Below are positions 54,540-64,000 of a stretch of 64,000 nucleotides of DNA, in pieces. The notes beneath the pieces were generated by a model. That model was not told the DNA's origin, searched no databases, and was given only the letters and a program-made list of their open reading frames with translations. The stretch lies in NCBI GenBank assembly GCA_947579605.1, contig OX388317.1:11055384-11119383 (forward strand). Direction: 5' to 3'. A program made the position numbers and the translations under genes. Numbering within the stretch: position 1 is the first letter of the stretch; the number at the start of each line of letters is the position of its first letter. This stretch comes from Athripsodes cinereus. Its lineage: Eukaryota; Arthropoda; Insecta; Trichoptera; Leptoceridae.

Positions 54540-57430
54540 AATTAATTACAGTTTTATTTCAAGGAGTTTTCTCTGTGAATATCGAAAAGTAGGTAAGTAA
54601 AAGTAGGTATAATAAGTAAGTACATAAATTTCAACAAAAATATTTTTCAATTTACGTCAACAAATTTAATGAAAAATATTTTTTTACGCAATCTCCAATA
54701 TTTTTCTTCGAATCTTATTTGTAAAAGTCACTTCGTATAAAGAAGAAAGTAATACTGCGACCTTTTTTGAATTAAATTTAATTTATGGGTAATTTCATTT
54801 TTGTATGGTACTAAGCTACGATTCGTTTATGTAAAAGAAATTAATTTTAAAGGAAATTATATTATCGTGAGAGAGGTTTCAATTATAAGGCATTAATTTG
54901 ATAAAACTTGGAATTATTAAGTGAAAACTTCTAGTTTGTTATGTATAACAACCAAATATAGATTGTAATTATTATATGTACCTATTGTGAAAGCCTCAAA
55001 CAACATAAATCCATAGCTAGATAATCAAAAGATGATATTATGAAAATCAAGAGGGATGTGGATGCAGTGTTCTCAGGATAAAAAATGATAAATATCAAAG
55101 AGAACCTCTATGTTATTGGATGGATCTAAAGTGGCAAAAAAAGACCAAACAAAAGAAGAATAATAAAATAGTACCTATAATAATAAAATATTTCGCAAAA
55201 TACAACACAGTGTTGAAATGACTTTATACACTTTCTTATCCTAAATCAATAAATATATTATGTTTTGTACTGTAGGTACTTAAAATAAAACGATTCTTTT
55301 TAGATTTATACGAGATAAAGAGAACTTATGTAGTACATAGCCTGCGAGAAAATTCAATCAAATATGTATTATGCAGTAATATTATTACTTTTTTCCAATA
55401 TAAAGACAAAAAAAGAAAAACAAAATCAAATTATTTCCATTTCAAATCTTTAACTTAACTGATGAGTATGTATGTAATCTCTGTAAGCTATAATAATTTT
55501 TTTTTTTCATATATACTATTATTTGCATTAAGCAGGCAATTTAAAGCTTAAATGGTTAATTATTACCTTCACATTTGGATATTACTATAAACAAATGTAG
55601 CAACCAACCTGTTCCATTTACTCACAAGGAAGTGTTTGAGTTTTGGTGAAAATTCATAGATTTTTAAGTTGGATATATGCGATCATGCTTTCTTAATCAA
55701 GGAGTCAAAATAATTATATCAGTCTATAAAAAAATAAAGTCAACATGAGCGCTGAAAGCAAGATCATCCATTTAGAGAACTTCCGGATCGAAAAAATAAA
55801 TAGAGATTCCATTTTATTCAGTATCAGTTGGGTATTTTGTCAAAAGGTCAGATTCTAGCTCATGGTTTAAGGAAAATGGAAAAAATAAGCATTTCAACGC
55901 TTACAGAGATTTTCAAGAAATTATTTATATTACTAAGTATTAAAATTAAAGGCATTGTGTAGTTGATACTATTTGTCCTTCGATAAAGTTTACAGAGTTT
56001 AAATAATTAATTTCAAACTGGATTAATTGAGAGACGAACTGGAAACATCGCCTTTTCGAAAGTAGAATAATTTATCAGTTTAATAATATTTTTTCTTTGT
56101 CTTCTACCCTCGTACTTTCTTTGAAATTAGGTACTTAAGTAAGAGATTTTTTTATTTGGCATCGCATGTTTCCACAAGAAGTCATAATCCAACTATCTTC
56201 AATAGAAGAAAGGGTAAACTATTGTTTTCATTAGGTTTATATAGTATGTTAGATTCTATATAACTGACACTCAACACAAAACTATAATCAAATTATCCCT
56301 TCGTGATCATGTCAAAGGGCACACAATATAACTTACAAACAATAAAGTTGACTTAAGAGATAAAGTTTTATTGGTCCATTTGGAAGAATTATGACGCTAT
56401 TTGTCCTGCAGATCAAAACCTTAAGAAATATATTTCAACACAAAATATAACAATGTAATATTTATTATATAGATATTTCTCTCATATAAACCACTAACAA
56501 ACTTTGAAAACTAATATATCTATACTTGTGGTCCTCTTGTAAATCACTTATAGCATTCTTGTACCGATCATTTATTTACGGAAAATACGGTGAAAGCTTT
56601 ATGAGTACCTACCTAGTTGTGATGTAATAATATATTTTAAATGATGTAAGAGAATACATCTGATATAAATGAATAAATGAAACAGTCTATTGTATTTAAT
56701 CGCGAAAATAGACTAACCAACACTCTAATATAAAAAAAACATGTTTATTATAGTTTGACTTCAATATTTTTTGAAGCATAGATAGTAAAACTGTACTATA
56801 TACACGTATTGGTGATCAATAAGATGTATTATATGTATGTCATTCGTATGAAGTAATCTCGCACTTATATTTAGTATACATACTCGTATAAATACATTCA
56901 AGATAAAAGGAATAACGCCTTTTTTACGTACTTAATAATTATACAATTTTACTATGTATTCTCGGTTTTTTTCTTTGCCGTAAATTTATAAAAGACAAAC
57001 ACATTTTTCTATACTTGCTATATTCAAAGTGAATAAATAGATCCCGATATCAAAACTGAGACATAAAAGTTTCTTTCTGAAAGACAATTAATATATAACC
57101 TTTATTTATTTGCGCAACAATAATGCTTTGACCTTTTTTTGAGATATCCTTTTTACAACTAACCTACAGAGAATTAGAGGCATTTTAAAATTTACAAATT
57201 TTTTCCAATATTATGTTTGAACACGTTTCCTTTAGATGTTTTCTAGAATACATAACAGCCTTTTTTATTTCACAGAAAAATAATGTTGATATTTGCTGTA
57301 ATAAAAGAAAAAAGGAAAAACTATAGTATGTGAGTAACATATTTACATACGCATATAACACCTATAGTTTTTTGAATCTCATTTATTGAGTTCACAAGAA
57401 AAGGTGAATACCATCTTCTTTTAGATCTAT
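54540..57430. other. AT-rich DNA without recognised features
   Basis: No gene, TIR pair, LINE tail or tandem repeat that I can support over about 2.9 kb. It may include the missing first exon of the cyclase (minus strand, upstream) but I could not find a supported ATG-donor pair. Confidence 0.45.
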
Positions 57431-57466
57431 TGACTCAAAAAAATAGAAGTACATACATACATACCA

Positions 57467-57810
57467 TCACGCCGCTTCCCTCGCTGGGTAGGCAGAAAGG
57501 ATCGAGCGCCACTTTCTTCTATCATTGCATACTTCTTTCGCTTCCGTCACTGTTATACAATTCCTCATGCATGCTCTCCTGTTCAATGTGCTCAACACGT
57601 GACCGTCCTGTAGGATTTGATTTAAATGATCTTGCCATTTGATCCTCGGACGTCCACGTCTCCAAGCACCATTCCTCTCAGCCAAATATATCTTCTTGGT
57701 CATTCTGTCCTCATTCATTATTTCAACCATCTTAACTTATTTACATCCATCCTTGTAATTACACCAACTTTCATTCCACATTCCTTTCGTAAATCACTGT
57801 TACGCACGCA
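57467..57810 (-). pseudogene. LINE ORF C-terminal fragment
   Basis: 57730-57467 reads MTKKIYLAERNGAWRRGRPR, IKWQDHLNQILQDGHVLS, RACMRNCITVTEAKEVCND and RRKWRSILSAYPAREAA, then a stop and a catacatacatac microsatellite. 57731-57810 is the sequence upstream, shared with 22453-22566. Confidence 0.8.
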
Positions 57811-58933
57811 AAAATAGAAGTAGGTAGGTATAGTTCAGAATAAAAAAAATAGCTGCTTTGGTTATCAGTACACCAAAAGAATCAATGAAGTAATCCACCC
57901 ACCACTGCACTCTCCAATCACAAACTACAATCAAAATCAGAATATTAGAAAAAAACTTTAACATTTGTAATAAAATGCACCCATTGAAACAGAAAAAAGT
58001 ATCCACACCCATACACTCAACTTCAAAACAGTGTAAGCTTGACAGTTTTTTTTATATATAAATATGGTGTTATATGAAATATATCAATATTTATAAATTT
58101 ATTATTGCGAAATTGGGTTTTCGGCGCCTGTATTGGTATCACGAGCTCTCACAAGAAGTGCTTAGACTGTGTTAAAAATGAATCGTTATAAATATGCAAA
58201 TGTGCTGGTTGTTGCAATATTGGTGATATAATATAATTATAATTATCATCTAGCTGTTGTGTTTTTCGTGGTGCTTTATGAATACCTTCTATCAATAGGA
58301 CACTGATAAAAACGTCTAGAAAACAGTAGGAGCTTTATTATTGACTGAGACTTCACTGACCAATAACATATTGTATAATGATAATATTATTGTGTTTAAT
58401 TTTTAGTCGCTTTGTATTCTTCTCTTGATACTGATTTACGATTTAAGATTTATCACGTTTTACATTATATGAATAATAGTAACTATAATTATATGAGTCA
58501 TTCGCAGTGCATTATTTTCCTTGTATTGTCAGAGAGAAGAATGAAATGTAAAAAAAAGAGGAAGGATATTCAACTAATTAGCAACTACTTTAGGTCATGT
58601 ATAACGACAAAAAGAATTGTATAAAAGTTTTTCACAGCTTTGAATCGAGTACTTAAGCTATCAGAGTAATGCGGAAGTTGAGTGCACTAACTAATTTATC
58701 CTTCAAAGTGTTCTTTCAGTAGTAAATAATACTTCTTCCACTGTAATACAATTTGTTAAGTGAACTTTTTCAGTACCGGTATTCAACAATACATTTCCTT
58801 TAAGCTTCATTATTGTACTCAATATATATCAGCCAAACTCCCAGAGAAGATGTGTGTTTATAGTTCTGGTTAACTTCACATGTAAGATAACCTTGATTAA
58901 ATAGGAAATCTTATTAAAAAAAACACTTGTTGT
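57811..58933. other. AT-rich DNA without recognised features
   Basis: Short ORFs only, none with a recognisable domain. Confidence 0.45.
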
Positions 58934-59034
58934 TCATTCATATCATCACGTTTTTCCTACAAGTGGGGTAGCCTGTGATTCCTGTGAACCAACTGCATGT
59001 AATAAACATGCCAGACATCTTTCCGTTCCAATAT
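58934..59034 (-). repeat. Family A retroposon tail copy
   Basis: ttcattcatatcatcacg, caagtggggtagcc, ctgcatgtaataaacatgcc; tail at the left, so minus orientation. Confidence 0.65.
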
Positions 59035-60884
59035 ATGTAAATATTTTTAGAACGCGTGGCCCTGTTTTTACGAAAAAAATCAACTAAAAAAAATAAAAAG
59101 TTTTCTACGATGAACATAATATTATTGTATTGCGTTATTTTACCAAAAAATAAATTCTTACATCCACGAGGAATATTTCTATCAAGTATAAAATTGGAAC
59201 AATGCTTAAAGTTTTTCCTTATTAGTATGTACACGTGTACGATTATATATTGCTCATTTTGAAAATAAGAAAGAAGCGCTTTTCCTAATTTAATGTTATA
59301 GAAAATAAAGCTTGTGTATTTTGAAGTATGTACACTAATAAAATGGATAATGCAGAAGAAAAACCTTACGTAATTTTAAAGGAAAAGAAAAGAGAGTACC
59401 TTAAATATTTCATTTAGAATAAAGGAAAAAACACAATAAAAGAATAATAGTAAATTAAAGTGAATACCTAGTGTAAGTATTAAATCTAGTATATTCGTCC
59501 CTGTTGCTTCGAAATTATTTCGCTATTTGAAGATTTATGGGTACAGATGATGCGGACGAACGAACTAATAAAAAAGCGTAGTTAAGCTATTCATTCGAAA
59601 GAAAATACTCTCCGTAGGATTTCTTATTTCATTTAACCAACTTACATATTGTTGTTTCTATAACAAGGTTTTATTTCCATCTGTATTCAGTATGTAGGTA
59701 GATAATAATGTAATGTTAGCTTCTAATAAAGTTACTTGGGTCAACAATAAATGTCACAGACATGTTACATGGTAATATGTTAAACAAGGAATTTGTCTTT
59801 GTGAACATATTATTATTTACTTGTTTAGAGTTTATTAAGTTCAACCAGTAGGTATAGTGTGTAAAATGAAAGAAGAAAGGTGTGTATAAAATGAAGAATA
59901 ATTGGAACAAATGTTCTAGAATGTACCTAGGTAAATGGAGAAATGTAATATAAAAATGTACTGACTGAGGAAGACATAATATTATCTCTTTCTTACACTT
60001 TTTGGTGAGACGAGATTTATTGCCCAGAAACAGACAAACAATGTAAACAAATTTCTTGTGTTACTTTACGCATTCTTTTACTATTACCATCCAGGTGGTT
60101 CAAAAATACGGATTTAAAAAAGTCTTTTGTACATAAGCACCTAGGTAAATATTATCCATTCATTTTTGGCATCTTCCACAAGTGAATTGAAGATTTTAAA
60201 AATTTTAAAACTAACAAATTTTACAAGTTTTACAAATTCCTGCGTGTTGAAAGAACTTTTCTTTCACGGGGGCTCTAAGGGATTTTTATTATGTATTTTT
60301 TTTATTAATACAAATTTTCTTGCCAGAAAATCAGGTATGTTTAGTGAAAGACTTGGTTTTGTGTGATCAGAGATCCTGGAAGCAGAAATGGATGGCAAGA
60401 CATCAAGTATTTAGATATGTAATAAATTTGAAATAAGCATTTTGATGATGAGCATTTCCGATACGATAAATTTAGATATTCTGTTTAAGCCTTTGATAAA
60501 TGATTTGCGTAGTTTTACACAACACGAAAAAACAAACTCTAAATAAGTAGGTATATTTTGTATTTTTTTTGCTTCATTGTATTTTATCATCGAGTTTCCT
60601 GTGAAGTCATCAAAATATAGATAACTGATTGATATCACACAAATGAAATATTGAGTAGATATTTCGACATTTCTAGCTAAAAATTTTCCCGGCTGTCAAT
60701 TATTTTTGGCGCAACCTGAACATAAAAAAACAGCTTCCATTTGAAAAATTCAACAATCAGGCGATGGGTGAAATTTTGGATTTTTGGTATTTCACTGAGT
60801 AGGTTTTTTAATTTTTTATATATATATATTTTTTTACTTTTGTAACCTAGGTTAAGAAAACTTGTTTATTTAATTTATTTTGTA
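59035..60884. other. AT-rich DNA without recognised features
   Basis: Nothing supported beyond short AT-driven ORFs and T/A runs. Confidence 0.45.
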
Positions 60885-61055
60885 AAGATATATGGGTTTT
60901 TTGGCCGGCCAGCCCTTCAGGCTGCCCACTATGGTACCTTCGGTGTGGACAAGATTTGTTATGTGTAGTATTTCGGATAAATGGAAGTCCCCAGACTTCT
61001 GCGGTATCCGGGTGGACGGTGGGTCCTTCAATGTGAGTAGGTGCATCATGTAACA
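60885..61055 (-). repeat. Unclassified dispersed repeat, copy 2
   Basis: Reverse-orientation match to 886-1045. On the minus strand it reads HPDTAEVWGLPFI and GQPEGLAGQ in one frame, but copy 1 does not keep that frame, so I do not call it coding. Confidence 0.55.
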
Positions 61056-62240
61056 AAGTTAGGTTTTGGTTTAACCAGAAATAATTCCATTCACAGGCTA
61101 GTTATGGCTTCATTTGCACTATTTTTTTCTTTTTTAGTAATGCTTCAAAAGTTACACCGTATTATGGAATATTAGAATTTAGATTTATTGGCTAATGGAT
61201 CTAAGGGATTGGTTGATGCACCACAGAACATCCGGGAAATAATGAAATGTAAATTAGATTACTGAGAGTGACTTTATCCAACATCAGGTAAGTTTTGATA
61301 TGATTTGTTATAATCCGTACGTGTACACACAATAGTACACAGATACTCCCCAGTAAGTAGGTTCAGCCTATTTTTAATTAAATCTAGTCTTGCCCCATAT
61401 TATACCTACCTATCTACAGTAAACTTATTCGGGGAGACATTTGTACGTTATCAGCACCTTATTTGTCTTTGTATGTACATTTATCTACCAATGTACATAC
61501 CTAAGTAATGGTCTGCCTTTCCTGAAGTAATGAGTTGAAAAAAACTCCTTCGCAGTTGTAAGTATGTATATAAATCCCAGTAAATTGCGAAAAAGGCGGC
61601 ATTTATTTATTTATTAATATATTTCCACGGCGTGAACATCATACAATATGTTATACAGTCGGTACACGAAAAACAAAACAAAATTTTCTTTCACAACACA
61701 GTTGAAGCAAGACAAGAACAATAATATTGAGGAAAAATAAAATATGATTCAAAATCATACTACCTGTAACATTTATAAAATAAGTCAAATCAAATTATTC
61801 TATAATGGATGACAAATGAAAATATTTAAGTGTCAGTTATAGAATGTCAATAAATAATTGAGTATAATAATTATACCAAGAAAATAAAATTGTAAAATAT
61901 AGTAAAAAGATGTCAAGTAGATGGAACAGAAAAATATTCAAATTAAAAAGAAATGTCGAAAGAATATGTGAAAATGTTCAAATTTTTTTAATAGATTAGG
62001 ATGTCAATAAATAAAATAGAAAAATGCCTATTTTGTTGCAATCTCATATATATTATTGTAATACTATGTACCTACAAGTTCCCAAATATTAAGTAATACA
62101 AATGTACATTTTATTCAGAAAACATATAAAATTCGTTGTAAATAGTAGAAACGGGGTGAATTATTAAGAGATAAGATTATTAAAAACGACAACAAGATAA
62201 AAATAGGTGATTGTTGAAAAAAATGATGTTTGATTGATGA
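61056..62240. other. AT-rich DNA without recognised features
   Basis: A short match (gcttcaaaa ... attatggaatattag at 61142) to 4992-5036 is the only repeat signal seen. Confidence 0.45.
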
Positions 62241-62248
62241 AAATAGAC

Positions 62249-62729
62249 CAGTAGCTCTTAACCTTTTTGGGGGTACCGAACCCCACCAGTTACATATGCA
62301 TTCACCGAACCCCTCCTAATTTGAAAAATAAAATTAGTTTTTTACAAATTCAAAACATGATATATAATATTTATATATAGGTGTACAAAATGAAACAAAA
62401 AACAAAGATCAAAACATTAAATTTTAATGGTTAAATCAAAACATGAAACATATTAATTAATATTTACTTCAAATCAGTGTGACTTCTGCTGTTGCCTTTT
62501 AGAAACCAATTCAGAAATTCGCGGCTTTACCTTGGCAAGTGCCATTCTCATGTCATTTTCACAACAAAGTCTATTCTTCTTCTTCGTTTTTATATCCAAC
62601 ATCTTCGAAAAGGATTGCTCGCAAAGATATGTTGCAAAACTATCTTGCCTTTAAATGATTTTCACCGAACCCCCAAGACTGACTCACCGAACCCCTGGGG
62701 TTCGATCGAACCCAGGTTAAGAACCACTG
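62249..62729. mobile_element. hAT element, internally deleted
   Basis: 481 bp, CAGTAGCTCTTAACCTTTTT at the left and GGTTAAGAACCACTG at the right. Flanks aaatagac and atctagac are an imperfect 8-bp TSD (6 of 8). The ends carry the 'accgaacccc' repeats of this hAT subgroup. It keeps the last part of its transposase gene. Confidence 0.82.
62474..62650 (-). pseudogene. hAT transposase C-terminal (dimerisation domain) relic
   Basis: Minus-strand reading SFATYLCEQSFSKMLDIKTK, KNRLCCENDMRMALAKVKPR, ISELVSKRQQQKSH then TGA. This is the conserved C-terminus of ZBED5/SCAND3-like (Buster group) hAT transposases. A TAA lies just upstream in frame, at 62651-62653, where the internal deletion begins. Confidence 0.88.
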
Positions 62730-63164
62730 ATCTAGACCTTTCGATTGAAAGGTGCAATATCCCGATTTCGGAATCCTTCGCTTTCGATTAATTTCAATTT
62801 TGTATCTTGTATGTAAAATGAAAAAAATGTTGTTATAAAAATAAAATCAAAAACACTGTTTACTTTCACTTTTTTGATTTTATTTTTATAACAAAATTTA
62901 TTAAAAATGAACTTTCACCAAGTGACTACCGAAAAAATTAATAGTTTAAAATGAAAATGTATAAAATATTAAAACTCTTTCGACTTGTACGGGACAGAAA
63001 GGTCTTTGTAGAAGTGATGGTGAAAATTCAAAAGATTTTACATATAGCAACGGAGAAGAAGAATGTATTATATTATACGATTCGAATCTCGAGTAGTTCC
63101 ACTGTATAATAATAATAATATTATCTGTAATGTATTAAAAAATATCTAATATCATAATATGTAT
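62730..63164. other. AT-rich spacer between hAT element and Ty3 LTR
   Basis: A short inverted repeat (aaaaataaaatcaaaaac at about 62838 and its complement at 62875-62892) is the only structure seen. Confidence 0.5.
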
Positions 63165-63536
63165 TGTTACGTAATCACCATTAGGAGGGTACTTAAGTTT
63201 GGAAGTTTAATGAATTTGAATTTTTATATTATTTTTGGTTATGGAATGTTTGGAAAATAATGACAGGTGGTTGTTTTGGTTTTGATAAAAAGAAAGATCT
63301 AGATAGGCTGGAAGAAAGATGTTATATAATGTGTATATAAGAAATCTGTGTGAACTGTAATAATATGTGACGTATATATAAATAATAGATGTTGTAATAT
63401 GTATTTTAAATAAATAATAATTGTAAATAAATAAAAACGTTTAAATAAATTGTTAATTTTCAAGATGTCATCCTTTTAATTGAATTCAGACTTTATTTTC
63501 CCTGACACAAGTTATAGAAAAACGATTTACGTTACA
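63165..63536 (+). other. 5' LTR of a Ty3-type retrotransposon
   Basis: 372 bp from TGTTACGTAA to TTACGTTACA, which are near-perfect short inverted termini of TG...CA form. TATA-like tatataa lies at 63334-63340 and AATAAA clusters at 63409-63435, giving promoter then polyadenylation in the expected order. It is followed immediately by the primer-binding site. Confidence 0.8.
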
Positions 63537-63537
63537 T

Positions 63538-63554
63538 TGGTGTCAGGTGTGGGG
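63538..63554 (+). other. Primer-binding site of the Ty3-type element
   Basis: tggtgtcaggtgtgggg, two bases after the LTR. Many insect Ty3-type elements have tggtgtcag-type primer sites. Confidence 0.65.
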
Positions 63555-63604
63555 TTGTGAATCAGATATTTAAGTGCTTAGTGGAAATAAAGACTGTGTA
63601 AAAT

Positions 63605-64000
63605 ATGTCATCAAAAAAATTAACTCTACTTGACTTGAAAGTGGTGGATCTGAAGCGCGAACTAGAAGAAAGAGACGCGGATACATCTGGAACGAAGGGT
63701 GTGCTCCAACTTCGACTAAGAAAGGTGATGGAAGAAGCAGGTGAAGATCCGGAAACATATATCTTCGAGTTGCCTATAACCACCAGTGAGCTTTATAAAG
63801 GAATCGAAAAGAAGCTTCAAGAAAATGCTACAGCTATGAAAGAAGAAATAGAAAGGCTTCGAGAAGATTCTAGAGGAACGAAAGAAGAAATTGAAAGGAA
63901 GTTTCAAGAATATTCTGTGTCCTTTGATGAAAGGATTAGCGAGTTAACAAAGCAGGTGAAAGTTTTGGAGAATCAGGCGCTTTCTTCAACAGCAAGAACG
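63605..64000 (+). CDS. Ty3-type retrotransposon gag with SAP domain (partial)
   Basis: 132 codons, open at the window edge. The start is the first ATG after the primer site (51 bp downstream). Residues about 6-42 (LTLLDLKVVDLKRELEERDA, then TSGTKGVLQLRLRKVM) form a SAP-like helix-loop-helix, a DNA/chromatin-binding motif. Residues 65-130 are a charged coiled coil (KKLQENATAMKEEIERLR). Gag normally packages the element's RNA. No stop or frameshift is seen, so with the intact LTR this may be a young copy. Confirmation needs the sequence right of 64000. Confidence 0.8.
   Translation, partial: MSSKKLTLLDLKVVDLKRELEERDADTSGTKGVLQLRLRKVMEEAGEDPETYIFELPITTSELYKGIEKKLQENATAMKEEIERLREDSRGTKEEIERKFQEYSVSFDERISELTKQVKVLENQALSSTART

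Noticed and set aside
47201..64000. First exon (start codon) of the cyclase
   Set aside because: About 15 residues are missing, but no ATG plus donor of the right phase and sequence could be supported; it may lie beyond the window.

Overview
This window is animal nuclear DNA, almost certainly from an insect and most plausibly a lepidopteran. It is AT-rich, has spliced genes with long introns, is full of non-LTR, LTR and DNA transposons, and often carries the motif GTAGGTACCTAC. The insect call rests on the atypical soluble guanylate cyclase and the transposon set. The order is an inference from general repeat style.

Two host genes are visible, both on the minus strand. (1) A secretory-pathway membrane protein starts at 24973. 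Exon 1 (24973-24041) has a signal peptide and a cysteine-rich, N-glycosylated ectodomain. Exon 2 (22792-22618) is a low-complexity acidic/Ser-Thr stalk. A 22 kb intron then leads to a transmembrane exon (376-246) and a cytoplasmic exon (128 to beyond base 1) with a Y-R-K-L sorting motif, the architecture of TGN38/TGN46 or KCT2 proteins. Inside the long intron, an exon in the same splice phase (19036-18846) ends in a stop codon after a hydrophobic GPI-like tail, so the gene may make two differently anchored isoforms. (2) An atypical soluble guanylate cyclase of the Gyc-89D type lies at 47200-34935. Fifteen exons join in phase to give 630 residues and only about 15 N-terminal residues are missing. 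It has an H-NOX haem domain, an H-NOBA/PAS region, a signalling helix and a cyclase domain that keeps guanine recognition but lacks both metal-binding aspartates.

The rest is mobile DNA, often with target-site duplications (TSDs) that can be read by eye. 0-25 kb (introns of gene 1): a 5'-truncated LINE nested in a MITE, hAT-like and pogo-like elements side by side at 5.4-6.3 kb, a 90-bp tandem array, a tRNA-derived SINE, a perfect 102-bp-arm palindrome at 10.5 kb, a Harbinger-like element, a mariner relic, and a hAT MITE nested in a second copy of the first MITE. 25-35 kb: a 3.7 kb element with an internal 1.17 kb tandem duplication, one copy of which holds a 947-bp hAT-like insertion; three SINEs; another hAT MITE. 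35-47 kb (introns of gene 2): tandem repeats, including a threefold duplication of the last-exon tail, LINE tails and LINE C-terminal relics. 47-64 kb: two convergent BEL/Pao fragments, a second large palindrome, LINE C-terminal fragments, a 74-bp satellite, a hAT element with a transposase C-terminal relic, and, at the right edge, a Ty3-type LTR, primer-binding site and SAP-domain gag running off the window.

The genes do not form a pathway. One acts in secretory membrane traffic and the other makes cGMP, probably in answer to gas ligands. Their shared feature is the heavy load of nested transposons in and between them. The best candidates for something new are the alternative membrane-anchor exon, a sequence cassette shared by four different hAT-like elements, and the large palindromes carrying hammerhead-like motifs.
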